Assembly: GCA_009929855.1 (NCBI GenBank)
Contig: RZZN01000010.1
Coordinates: forward strand, 1 to 64,000
Source of the DNA: Gammaproteobacteria bacterium
GTDB lineage: Bacteria; Pseudomonadota; Gammaproteobacteria; Chromatiales; Chromatiaceae
Direction of reading: 5' to 3'
Length of the DNA: 64,000 nt
The notes under the pieces were generated by a model that ran no database searches, was not told the DNA's origin, and was given only the letters and a program-made list of their open reading frames with translations. Each line of letters opens with the position of its first letter. Position 1 is the first letter of the stretch. Below are positions 47,028 through 56,112 of the stretch, piece by piece. The position numbers were made by a program, and so were the translations under genes.

Positions 47028-47556
47028 TCCCAACCAATCCAGGCACAACCGCCGCGGCGCGCATCTCGGCGTCGTCATCCTGCTCCTTGCATGGGGCGCA
47101 TTCGTCAACCCAGTGACCGCGGACTCCGAGCCGGCCGATCAAGATGTGTCGCCGCCGTGGCTGGGCGAGCCGCACGGACTGGAGGATGGCACCCCCTGGC
47201 TGGACGAGGTCCGGGCCCAGCGGCAGGCGCGAGAAGCCATGCGCGAGTCCAACCGCCAGGCCTACGAGGCCCGTCGACGTGCGCACAATCCACGTGGCGC
47301 CGCATTCCAGGAGGCATGGGAGGAGGATGTTCGGCGACGCCGCAGCGCGAATCTCGAGCGCATGGATCAAGAACGCGAACGTTTCCTCAACAGTGGACCG
47401 ACACCGCCAATGTTCGCCAACCCGCCTTGGAGGATGCCTTGGCACAGTCCACATCCGCCATGGACCGAGCCTAGCGGGGGTCCACCAGGGTCTGGGGAGC
47501 CCCCGCTCTTTGCGCCGCCCGACTGGGATAATCTTTGGTATTTCAGAGGCTTCTAG
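47014..47556 (+). CDS. Exported Arg/Pro-rich protein of unknown function
   Basis: 180 residues. An uncleaved or signal-like hydrophobic segment (about 18-36, ends VTA) is followed by an Arg/Glu-rich probable coiled coil (about 65-125) and a Pro/Trp-rich tail that ends DWDNLWYFRGF. It overlaps the glnD end by 14 bp, so it is co-transcribed with glnD. I do not recognise a family. Confidence 0.6.
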   Translation: MSHLDPNQSRHNRRGAHLGVVILLLAWGAFVNPVTADSEPADQDVSPPWLGEPHGLEDGTPWLDEVRAQRQAREAMRESNRQAYEARRRAHNPRGAAFQEAWEEDVRRRRSANLERMDQERERFLNSGPTPPMFANPPWRMPWHSPHPPWTEPSGGPPGSGEPPLFAPPDWDNLWYFRGF

Positions 47557-47608
47557 CTGATTCATCGCGCTGCGCGCGGGCGCCCCACGTGTGTCGGCGG
47601 TGTCTGGC

Positions 47609-47983
47609 TCAGCCACGCTCGATGAGCTCGAGCGCATTGCCATCCGGGTCGCGACAAAAGAGCGCTGGGCGCCCCGAGCGACTCATCGTGTAAGACACGC
47701 CACGAGCATCCAAGCGCTCGATCAGCGGCGCCAAGCGGGTCACGCGCAAGGCCAGATGGCGGTCCCGTCCGCCGTGGTCTGGACGCCCAGTGACCGGATC
47801 AGGATTGGTCAGCTCCAATAGATGGATCTGACGCTCGCCGACCTTGAGCCAGGCCCCGGCAAACGGCAGATCGGGACGCTCCGAACAAAGCTCCAGTCCC
47901 AGGATCCCCTGATAGAACGCCAGCGCGCGGCCGGTATCGGCAACGATCAGGCTGGCATGATGGATGTCTTCGATCAAATGCAT
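47609..47983 (-). CDS. VOC-family glyoxalase/dioxygenase-like protein
   Basis: 124 residues with the paired beta-alpha-beta-beta-beta units of the vicinal oxygen chelate fold: IHHASLIVADTGRALAFYQ begins with the first metal His, RHLALRV has a second, and ALFCRDPDGNALELIE ends with the metal Glu. It could be a lactoylglutathione lyase-like or other small VOC protein; the substrate is unknown. Confidence 0.82.
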   Translation of the reverse strand: MHLIEDIHHASLIVADTGRALAFYQGILGLELCSERPDLPFAGAWLKVGERQIHLLELTNPDPVTGRPDHGGRDRHLALRVTRLAPLIERLDARGVSYTMSRSGRPALFCRDPDGNALELIERG

Positions 47984-48180
47984 CGAGCGCTCCAGTCGGT
48001 CTTGGAGTGGAGTCGTTGGAGACAGCGGTTGGGGTCAGGCGAACTGTTCGCGCGCATCGTTGGAGCGCGGCAGTCGCGGCCCGGCGGACCTCTCGCGAGC
48101 ATAGCACCAGGCTCGCCCATGGCTCCAGCATGGCGATGGCGCCGACTGCACCTCGGCGATCCAGCGACCAGGCTCGACAG

Positions 48181-48212
48181 CCTGGGATCGCCGAGTTGCA
48201 CTCGGTCAGTCC
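48181..48212. repeat. Dispersed palindromic repeat, copy 2
   Basis: Matches 28244-28274. The core CCGAGT-TGC-ACTCGG is a perfect 6-bp stem with a 3-nt loop. It lies in the 463-bp gap 47984-48446. The rest of that gap holds the promoter at 48350, a small hairpin GACTC-TCGG-GAGTC (48334-48347), and otherwise nothing I recognise. Confidence 0.6.
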
Positions 48213-48349
48213 ACGACACTTGAGATCCTACACGACGGCCAAGGTCACCGCCCACCGCCTAGACCCTGTGCTTCTCTTGGCTCCATCCTGCTCGTCCTGA
48301 CTCGTCTTGGCTTGACTTGTCCGGATTTGCCCTGACTCTCGGGAGTCGC

Positions 48350-48377
48350 TCGACATCCAGATCTGGATGACTATACT
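48350..48377 (+). promoter_or_regulatory. Sigma-70 promoter with internal palindromic operator
   Basis: -35 TCGACA (48350-48355) and -10 TATACT (48372-48377) are each one base from consensus, 16 bp apart. The spacer contains ATCCAGATCTGGAT (48355-48368), a perfect 14-bp palindrome placed where a bound protein would block RNA polymerase or remodel the spacer. The 45-residue gene starts 70 bp downstream. Confidence 0.6.
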
Positions 48378-48446
48378 GACTATTTTTATCCAAATCCTTG
48401 GTCCGCTCGCGGACACCTCGCTGAGATTCACGCAACAGGTGCAACG

Positions 48447-48584
48447 ATGAGAGGATGTAAACTGTGCAGATACAGTACGGTCTGTAACGATCTCCCGGGC
48501 GTGTGCATCCTCCTGATCTATGCCACGATCGCCGTGGTCGTCTTGGCGGTGGGCTTTCTTTTCATCACCCAGGAGCTCTTGTGA
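48447..48584 (+). CDS. 45-aa Cys-rich single-pass membrane protein
   Basis: ATG 48447 to TGA 48582-48584. The N-terminus has C4-x2-C7-x5-C13-x6-C20, a possible metal or Fe-S/thiol site, followed by one transmembrane helix (about 21-41, VCILLIYATIAVVVLAVGF region) and a short QELL end. CAGGTG lies 6 bases upstream of the start and a good promoter precedes it. It is followed after 52 bp by the Rossmann-fold gene on the same strand. No family recognised. Confidence 0.6.
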   Translation: MRGCKLCRYSTVCNDLPGVCILLIYATIAVVVLAVGFLFITQELL

Positions 48585-48636
48585 CCCAGTCCAACCCAGT
48601 CCAGTCGGGACGCGCGTCAGAGCGACACCATCGATC

Positions 48637-49398
48637 ATGAAAGGCCCCATCGTACTCATCGGTGTCGGTGAGATGGGCGGCGTCTTTGCACGTGGTCTCT
48701 TGAAGCTCGGACATCCCGTCTTCCCGGTGACACGGGGGGCATCACTGGCGATGGCCGCCGCTCAGCTGCCCGAGCCGCGGCTCGTGCTGGTGGCGGTCGG
48801 TGAGGCCGACCTGCCCCCCACCCTGGCCGCGCTGCCGACATGCTGGCGCGATCGTCTCGGGCTGTTGCAAAACGAGCTCTTGCCGGCCGACTGGGCCGGT
48901 TTACCCGATCCGACCCTGATCTCGGTCTGGTTCGAGAAGAAGCCGGGGCGAGACCACAAGGTCATCATCCCATCTCCGATCCATGGTCCAAACGCGACCC
49001 TGCTCGCCGACGCCCTGGCGACCCTGAAGATTCCGACCCGCATCCTCCCCGACGCCGATGCCTTGGTGTTCGAGCTGGTGCTCAAGAACCTCTATATCTT
49101 GACGACCAATCTCGCCGGTCTGCGCACTGGCGGCACCGTGGCCGAGCTCTGGGAGCAGCATCGCGACCTCGCCGAGCAGGTCGGGCATGAGGTCATCGAT
49201 CTACAAGAGGCGCTGACCGCTCGCCGTTTCGATCGCGCCGCGCTCTTCGCTGGTCTCGCCGCGGCCTTCGCGGGCGATCCCGAGCACGCCTGCATGGGAC
49301 GCAGCGCGCCGGCCAGACTCACCCGCGCGCTCCAGCGTGGCGAGGCGCTCGGGCTGAACCTGCCGGTGCTGCGCGCGATCGCGGCCGAGCGCGCTTGA
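48637..49398 (+). CDS. Rossmann-fold oxidoreductase-like protein
   Basis: 253 residues. A nucleotide-binding start, PIVLIGVGEMGGVFARGLLKLG, resembles ketopantoate reductase and 6-phosphogluconate dehydrogenase-type enzymes. The C-terminal helical half (about 150-250) is alpha-rich but lacks a motif I can name. It starts at ATG 48637 and overlaps the fkpB frame. Function uncertain. Confidence 0.6.
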   Translation: MKGPIVLIGVGEMGGVFARGLLKLGHPVFPVTRGASLAMAAAQLPEPRLVLVAVGEADLPPTLAALPTCWRDRLGLLQNELLPADWAGLPDPTLISVWFEKKPGRDHKVIIPSPIHGPNATLLADALATLKIPTRILPDADALVFELVLKNLYILTTNLAGLRTGGTVAELWEQHRDLAEQVGHEVIDLQEALTARRFDRAALFAGLAAAFAGDPEHACMGRSAPARLTRALQRGEALGLNLPVLRAIAAERA

Positions 49399-49421
49399 AC
49401 ACTCCCACACGCGCCACCGAC

Positions 49422-49868
49422 ATGGCCGAATCCAGTCGACTCATCGCCCCCGGTCGGTCAGTGGAGTTGCATCTGGAGATCCGCTTCTCCGATGGATTCG
49501 TCGCGCTCTCGACCTTCGGCGAGGAGCCAGTGTGCTGTGTCATCGGCGACGGGACCCTGGCACCCGCGCTGGAGTCGGCGCTGCTCGGTCTGGCCGCGGG
49601 GAGCGAGACCCATGTGATCGGCAACGGCTCGGAGCTCTTCGCGCCCTATGACGAGACCAATCTCCATTGGATGGAGCGCGAGGACTTTCCAGCGGTGATG
49701 GATCCACTGCCGGGTCAGGTCATCGCGTTCACGACCCCGGCTGGACACGAAACCTGCGGGCTCGTGCGCGAGTGTGACGAGCAGCGGGTCCGGGTCGACT
49801 TCAACCATCCCTTCGCGGGGCGCTCGCTGACCATCCGCGTCCGCGTCCTCGCGGTCGGGTCATGCTAG
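49422..49868 (+). CDS. fkpB: FKBP-type peptidyl-prolyl isomerase, SlpA/FkpB type
   Basis: 148 residues from ATG 49422 (a TTG at 49395 would overlap the previous gene). FKBP domain with an inserted IF subdomain, of the SlyD/SlpA group: PGRSVELHLEIRFSDG start, GDGTLAPALESALLGLAAG, DFNHPFAGRSLTIRVRV end. The adjacent ispH mirrors the fkpB-ispH pair of E. coli. It lacks the His-rich tail of SlyD. Confidence 0.88.
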   Translation: MAESSRLIAPGRSVELHLEIRFSDGFVALSTFGEEPVCCVIGDGTLAPALESALLGLAAGSETHVIGNGSELFAPYDETNLHWMEREDFPAVMDPLPGQVIAFTTPAGHETCGLVRECDEQRVRVDFNHPFAGRSLTIRVRVLAVGSC

Positions 49869-49945
49869 AGCGCCGCTCTCCCGCGGCAAACCCAGCGCGG
49901 GCTGGACTTGACACCCTTGACCACGAGATCTGACGCTTCCACCCG

Positions 49946-50890
49946 ATGAATATCTTGCTTGCCAATCCACGCGGATTCTGTGCCGGGGTCGACCGTGCCA
50001 TCGAGATCGTCGAGCGGGTGCTCGAGATCTACGGGGCGCCCGTCTATGTCCGTCATGAGGTCGTACACAACCGTTTCATCGTCGATGGACTCCGCCAGCG
50101 CGGCGCAGTCTTCATCGAGGACATCGCCGAGGTCCCCGACGGCGCGACGCTCATCTTCAGCGCACATGGGGTCTCGCAACAGGTCAGACAGGAGGCCGAG
50201 GGGCGCGATCTGCGCGTTTTCGACGCGACTTGCCCGCTGGTCACCAAGGTGCACCTCGAAGTTGCGCGTCACTGTCGCAACGGGATCACGGTGCTCTTGA
50301 TCGGCCACCCTGGCCATCCGGAGGTCGAGGGCACCATGGGACAGTGCCTGAGCGACGGTGGGCGCATCCATCTGATCGAGTCGATCGCGGACATCGACAC
50401 CCTGGTGATCGAGGATCCAGAGCATCTCGCCTATGTCACCCAGACTACACTCTCGGTGGATGAGACCAGCGGGATCGTGGCGGCCTTGCGCGCGCGCTTC
50501 CCGGCGATCCAGGGGCCCAAGAAGAGCGACATCTGTTATGCCACCCAGAACCGGCAGGATGCCGTGAAGGATCTCGCCAAGCGTTGCGATCTGTTGCTCG
50601 TCGTGGGCTCGGCCAACAGCTCCAACTCGAATCGATTGCGCGAGCTGGCCGAGAAACAGGGTTGCCGCGCCTATCTGATCGATGGGCCGCAGGACATCCA
50701 GGATGACTGGTTGAGCCCCACCACGCGCGTCGGCTTGACCGCCGGAGCCTCGGCTCCCGAGGTCCTGGTCAAGGCCGTGATCGCCCGGCTCGAGGCCGCC
50801 GGCGCAACCGATGTCGAGGAGCAGGCGGGGATCCGTGAGCAGGTCGTCTTCGCCCTGCCGCGCGAGCTGGGCGAGAGGATGAGTGCATGA
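49946..50890 (+). CDS. ispH: 4-hydroxy-3-methylbut-2-enyl diphosphate reductase
   Basis: 314 residues. Last enzyme of the MEP pathway, forming IPP and DMAPP with a [4Fe-4S] cluster. The three cluster cysteines are in [25 protein letters not shown] and [15 protein letters not shown] and SAHGVS are conserved. ATG 49946. Confidence 0.97.
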   Translation: MNILLANPRGFCAGVDRAIEIVERVLEIYGAPVYVRHEVVHNRFIVDGLRQRGAVFIEDIAEVPDGATLIFSAHGVSQQVRQEAEGRDLRVFDATCPLVTKVHLEVARHCRNGITVLLIGHPGHPEVEGTMGQCLSDGGRIHLIESIADIDTLVIEDPEHLAYVTQTTLSVDETSGIVAALRARFPAIQGPKKSDICYATQNRQDAVKDLAKRCDLLLVVGSANSSNSNRLRELAEKQGCRAYLIDGPQDIQDDWLSPTTRVGLTAGASAPEVLVKAVIARLEAAGATDVEEQAGIREQVVFALPRELGERMSA

Positions 50891-50992
50891 GCCATGACTG
50901 GATCGACGGCCATGCCAGCGTGCTCGCCACTGGCGAGCACGCTCGGCACCCGCGCCCGGCCCTGATCGCTCGCACCCAGGATGTCTGATGTG

Positions 50993-52018
50993 ATGCGCGT
51001 CCTGGGGATCGAGACCTCATGCGATGAGACAGGCATCGCCGTCTATGACGGCGAGCGTGGGCTGCTGGCCCAGGCGGTCTACAGTCAAGTCCCCATCCAC
51101 GCCGAGTATGGCGGGGTGGTTCCCGAGCTGGCCTCGCGCGACCATGTGCGCAAGACGCTGCCACTGATTCGCCAGGTGCTCGACGAGGCCGGGATCAGGC
51201 GTGACTCACTCACTGGGATCGCCTACACGAGCGGCCCAGGCTTGGTCGGTGCGCTCCTGGTCGGCGCGGCGCTCGGGCGGAGCCTGGCCTGGTCACTGGG
51301 GATCCCGGCGGTCGGTGTCCATCACATGGAGGGACATCTGCTGGCCCCCCAGCTCGAGACCCCGGCCCCCGAGTTTCCATTCGTGGCGCTCCTGGTCTCT
51401 GGCGGACACACCCAGCTGGTCGACGTCCAGGGCGTGGGCCGCTACCGGATCCTCGGCGAGTCGCTCGATGATGCCGCCGGCGAGGCCTTCGACAAGACCG
51501 CCAAGATCCTGGATCTGCCCTATCCGGGTGGTCCGGCGTTGGCCGCGCTCGCCGAGCGGGGCGATCCCTCCCGCTTTCGCTTCCCGCGGCCCATGACGGA
51601 TCGTCCCGGCCTGGATTTCAGCTTCAGCGGCCTCAAGACCTTCGCACTCAACACCATCCAGAGCGCCCTGCCCGAAGCGGCCGACCCACACCAGACGCGC
51701 GCCGACATCGCACGCGCCTTCGAGGACGCGGTGGTCGACACGCTCGTGATCAAGTGCCGTCGCGCACTGATCGAGACCGGTCATCGGAGACTCATCCTCG
51801 CCGGCGGTGTCGCGGCCAACCGCCGACTGCGCGAGCGCATGAACGCCGCGATCAGCGCCGCGGGCGGCGAGACCTTCTATCCACGTCTGTCACTCTGCAC
51901 CGACAATGGCGCCATGATCGCCTATGCCGGCTGGCAGCGTCTGCGCGCTGGCCAGACCGAACCGCTGGCCTTCAAGCCCCGCGCGCGCTGGCCGATGGAG
52001 ACCCTGCCGCCACTCTGA
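50993..52018 (+). CDS. tsaD: tRNA N6-threonylcarbamoyladenosine transferase
   Basis: 341 residues from ATG 50993 (ATG 50981 adds four). It transfers the threonylcarbamoyl group to A37 of ANN-decoding tRNAs. The metal motif HMEGH has His111 and His115; [11 protein letters not shown] and SGGHTQLV are typical. Single copy and complete. Confidence 0.97.
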   Translation: MRVLGIETSCDETGIAVYDGERGLLAQAVYSQVPIHAEYGGVVPELASRDHVRKTLPLIRQVLDEAGIRRDSLTGIAYTSGPGLVGALLVGAALGRSLAWSLGIPAVGVHHMEGHLLAPQLETPAPEFPFVALLVSGGHTQLVDVQGVGRYRILGESLDDAAGEAFDKTAKILDLPYPGGPALAALAERGDPSRFRFPRPMTDRPGLDFSFSGLKTFALNTIQSALPEAADPHQTRADIARAFEDAVVDTLVIKCRRALIETGHRRLILAGGVAANRRLRERMNAAISAAGGETFYPRLSLCTDNGAMIAYAGWQRLRAGQTEPLAFKPRARWPMETLPPL

Positions 52019-52089
52019 GCGGATGGCGCGCCGCGCGATGGCGGCCCCCCGAGCGACCCGCGCGCACTGAATCAAGCGGAAGAAGACGC

Positions 52090-52437
52090 ATGTCCCAACC
52101 GGCCCTGCCCACCCCCCTGACCGATCTGAGACGTCGAGTGAACCTCGCCCGCGGGCAGATCCGCGCCGTGCTGAGCGAGCTGGTCGGCCCAGTCGAGCCG
52201 CACTTCGAGTTCCATCGCGAGTGGAACGGCTGCTGGTGCGTACGTGTGGAGATCCGCGAGCCACTGCGGGCGCGTCTGGATTTCACCCTGCTCGACACCC
52301 CCGCCGGCGGACTGCTCGCCCTGCCTCGGCCATTGCCCGAGCGCTGGCGCCGCGAGACCGGCATCCCGGCCAGTGACGGCAGCCGCTGGAGTCTCGATCC
52401 ACAAGGCCAGCTCATCGCCTTCACTCACCGCGGCTGA
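52090..52437 (+). CDS. Small conserved-looking protein of unknown function
   Basis: 115 residues starting ATG 52090, 71 bp after tsaD. It is Arg/Trp-rich and soluble, with alternating beta-like stretches (PHFEFHREWNGCWCVRVEIRE, in two parts PHFEFHREW and CWCVRVEIRE). I do not recognise a family. Confidence 0.5.
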   Translation: MSQPALPTPLTDLRRRVNLARGQIRAVLSELVGPVEPHFEFHREWNGCWCVRVEIREPLRARLDFTLLDTPAGGLLALPRPLPERWRRETGIPASDGSRWSLDPQGQLIAFTHRG

Positions 52438-52589
52438 GCTGAGCGTCACCCGCGTCCTCACCAACCGCGCCACCACCGCTCGAGCGCGACCTGCGCTGAC
52501 TCGGACCACGCCAGTCCGAATCCCACCAGCGCGCGGGACACAGCGCCGCGCGCGCCTCCCAACGCATCCTGGATCGGCGCTCGAGGGAT

Positions 52590-52605
52590 CTTGACTCAGG
52601 TCAAG
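52590..52605. promoter_or_regulatory. FNR/DNR-type box beside the nap relic
   Basis: CTTGAC-TCAG-GTCAAG is a perfect 6-bp inverted repeat with 4-bp spacer and contains TTGAC-N4-GTCAA, the form recognised by FNR/ANR/DNR-type regulators. nap operons are commonly under such control. Here NapA-like coding begins about 10 bases downstream, so the box is a likely remnant of the original promoter. Confidence 0.6.
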
Positions 52606-52614
52606 TGTTGGATC

Positions 52615-53307
52615 GAGCGTCACGTCCAGTTCGAGACCGCGGCCACCGATATCGGCTATGGATTGCGTCCCGAGCACCCGCTGGAGATGAAGGCGGCCAA
52701 CGCCGGCAGCGGGGCCAAAAGTGCATCGAGCTTCGAGCAATTCGCCAAGCAGGTCGAGCCCTATACGCTCGATTTCGTCTCCGAGCTCTCGGGCGTGCCA
52801 CGCGAGAACCTGCTGCGGCTCGGATCGCTTTCCCTTCGAGGGCGCGGTCGTCGACGCCAGTGGCAATCGTTACGGCAACCACGGAGCGCCGACTTTGGCT
52901 TCCATGTCCAAAAAGGGCTCTTCGAGGAATACCGGCTCTTCAACAGCGGGCCCGACATCCCGAAGAAGGGCCACGAGATGGCCGAGCTCGAAACCTATCA
53001 CCAGGTGCGCGGCTTGCGCTAGCCGGTGGTCAACGGCAAGTAGACGCTGTGGCGTTTCCGCGAGGGCTACGACCCCCATGTGCGCACCATGAATCCCGAG
53101 GTCGCCAAGGGCGATGTCTATTTCTACGGCAATCCGAATGGCCGTGCCAACATCATCTTCGCCCCCTACGAGCCACCGGCCGAGAGCCCGGACTCTGAAT
53201 ACGACCTCTGGCTCTGCACCGGCCGGGTGCTCAAGCACTGGCATTCGGGCTCGATGACCCGACGCGCGCCCGAGGTGCATCGCGCGGTGTCCGACGCGGT
53301 GATCTAC
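52615..53307 (+). pseudogene. napA: napA relic (periplasmic nitrate reductase, internal and C-terminal parts)
   Basis: Catalytic molybdoprotein of periplasmic nitrate reduction, now broken. TDIGYGLRPEHPLE and VEPYTLDFVSELSGVP match the middle of NapA; FGFHVQKGLFEEYR and [23 protein letters not shown] match the C-terminal part. The N-terminus with its Tat signal and 4Fe-4S cysteines is gone, as is most of the centre. The segment FPFEGAVVDASGN lies in another frame. Two in-frame TAG codons occur at 53020-53022 and 53041-53043. The total is far shorter than the usual about 830 residues. Confidence 0.85.
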
Positions 53308-53310
53308 ATG

Positions 53311-53547
53311 AGCAAGCATCCGATCGACAAATACAACATCGATCTGCGCCAGAACGGCTGTCTGAAATGTCACAGCCCGGCCACTTACGAGATCAACAAG
53401 GCGCCCAAGGTCGCCGACAATCATTTCTTCGATCGCGATGGCAACCTGTTCGAGACCATCGCCCCGCGGCGCTACTTCTGTACCCAGTGCCATGCTGCCC
53501 AGGCCGGCGCCATGCCGCTGGTCGAGAACGTCTTCGACAAACGTTGA
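53311..53547 (+). pseudogene. napB: napB relic fused to napA
   Basis: Diheme cytochrome c subunit that delivers electrons to NapA. Both haem motifs remain, CLKCH and CTQCH, followed by the family end [10 protein letters not shown]. The N-terminal half and signal peptide are missing because the frame runs straight on from the NapA fragment without a stop or start. The protein could not be exported or matured as such. Confidence 0.85.
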
Positions 53548-53569
53548 CCGCCGTCAGACCCATCCGAAT

Positions 53570-53773
53570 GCAGGTGTGCCATGCCCGATTCATTTCATCT
53601 CGATGGATTACACCAAGCAGGAGTCGCGCAGCTCACAGGTGCATCAGGATGGCGAGGACGCCGGGCTGACATGCATCGATTGTCACAAGGGGATTGCCCA
53701 TCGTCTGCCGATGCAATACGACCCCGAACAGGACGCGCCCGGTCGGAGCGTCGTCTACACCAGTCAGCGCTAG
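53570..53773 (+). pseudogene. napC: napC relic (C-terminal fragment)
   Basis: Tetrahaem quinol dehydrogenase NapC/NirT family, C-terminal part only: MDYTKQESRSSQVHQ and TCIDCHKGIAHRLP, which carries the last haem. VCHARFIS just before it is in a shifted frame. The transmembrane anchor and first haems are absent. It follows napB directly, completing the order napA-napB-napC. Confidence 0.8.
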
Positions 53774-53945
53774 ACTGAGCGCACGTCGGCAGCCGTCCAG
53801 TCTGAGGGCGCGGACACCCGAGCACGCCCCCAGACGACCATCGGGCACCCGGTCGGGCCGAGTCGACCAGGCCTGATCCGAGCCATTCGCATCGGGCCTC
53901 GAGTCTCGGACCGTTGCGCTGAATGGGGTGAAGCCCAGCCAGCGC

Positions 53946-55298
<1,353 letters not shown>

Positions 55299-56015
55299 TC
55301 ATGACGGCTCTTTCGGTTGGATGGTCCGCGCGCCGCGCCGCGTGGCGACACCAACAGGCACCGCCGACGCGATGAGCTGGGCACAATCAGCGCGCAGCAC
55401 GCAACGATCACAGGCCGGGCGCGTTCGACAGACCGACTTGCCCTGCGCCACGATGAGGGCATGGTACTCCTTGAGCACAGGCACGTCAGGACCGAGCGCC
55501 GACTCGAAGCGCCGACGGATCGACTCATAGCCGGCCGCGGCCTCGATCAGGCCGAGTCGCGCAAAGAGTCTTCGGGTATAGGCGTCGACGACGAAGACCG
55601 GTCGCTCGAAGGCATAGAGCAGGATGTCATCCGCGGTCTCTGGACCGATCCCAGTGATGGCCAACAGCCACTCGCGCAGAGACAGGGTGTCCAGTCGAGC
55701 GAGCTCGGCGAAGCCACCCACCTGCAGATAGGCCGCGCAGAAGGTCGTCAGACGTCTGGCCTTGACATTGAAATAGCCCGCTGGGCGCACCGCCTCGGCG
55801 AGGACGTCCGGATCGAGCGCGAGGATCGTCTCGGCCGCGAGCGGGATGCGCGCACGCAGACGATCCAGTGCACGCTCGACATTCGACCAGGCGGTATTCT
55901 GGGTGAGGATCGCGCCGACCATGACTTCGAATGGGGTCTCGGCGGGCCACCAGTCTTGCGGGCCGAAGGCCCCGAGGAGCTGGCCATAGAGTGCGCGCAG
56001 CCGAGCCGACTCCAT
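55299..56015 (-). CDS. Endonuclease III-related HhH-GPD protein
   Basis: 238 residues from ATG 56015. Helix-hairpin-helix GPD fold of DNA glycosylases with a C-terminal [4Fe-4S] motif C196-x5-C202-x2-C205-x5-C211. The hairpin reads TGIGPETADDIL: the catalytic Lys of endonuclease III (after the GVG turn) is Glu126 here. The catalytic Asp144 in VVDAYTRR is kept. This is the arrangement of the Nth-like subfamily with GPETAD, possibly a monofunctional glycosylase. Substrate unknown. Confidence 0.82.
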   Translation of the reverse strand: MESARLRALYGQLLGAFGPQDWWPAETPFEVMVGAILTQNTAWSNVERALDRLRARIPLAAETILALDPDVLAEAVRPAGYFNVKARRLTTFCAAYLQVGGFAELARLDTLSLREWLLAITGIGPETADDILLYAFERPVFVVDAYTRRLFARLGLIEAAAGYESIRRRFESALGPDVPVLKEYHALIVAQGKSVCRTRPACDRCVLRADCAQLIASAVPVGVATRRGARTIQPKEPS

Positions 56016-56112
56016 CACGCCCCGCCTCGCGCGATACCCTGCCGGTCGGTCCGTCCGCGCGCGGCCTGGCCCCGCCAGTGCATGCAAGCGATCACCATCA
56101 TCAGGGCGCGGC

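Noticed and set aside
53438..53773. Intact new gene after napB
   Set aside because: Its only convincing similarity is to the C-terminus of NapC, and it continues in frame from napB-overlapping sequence, so it is a relic.
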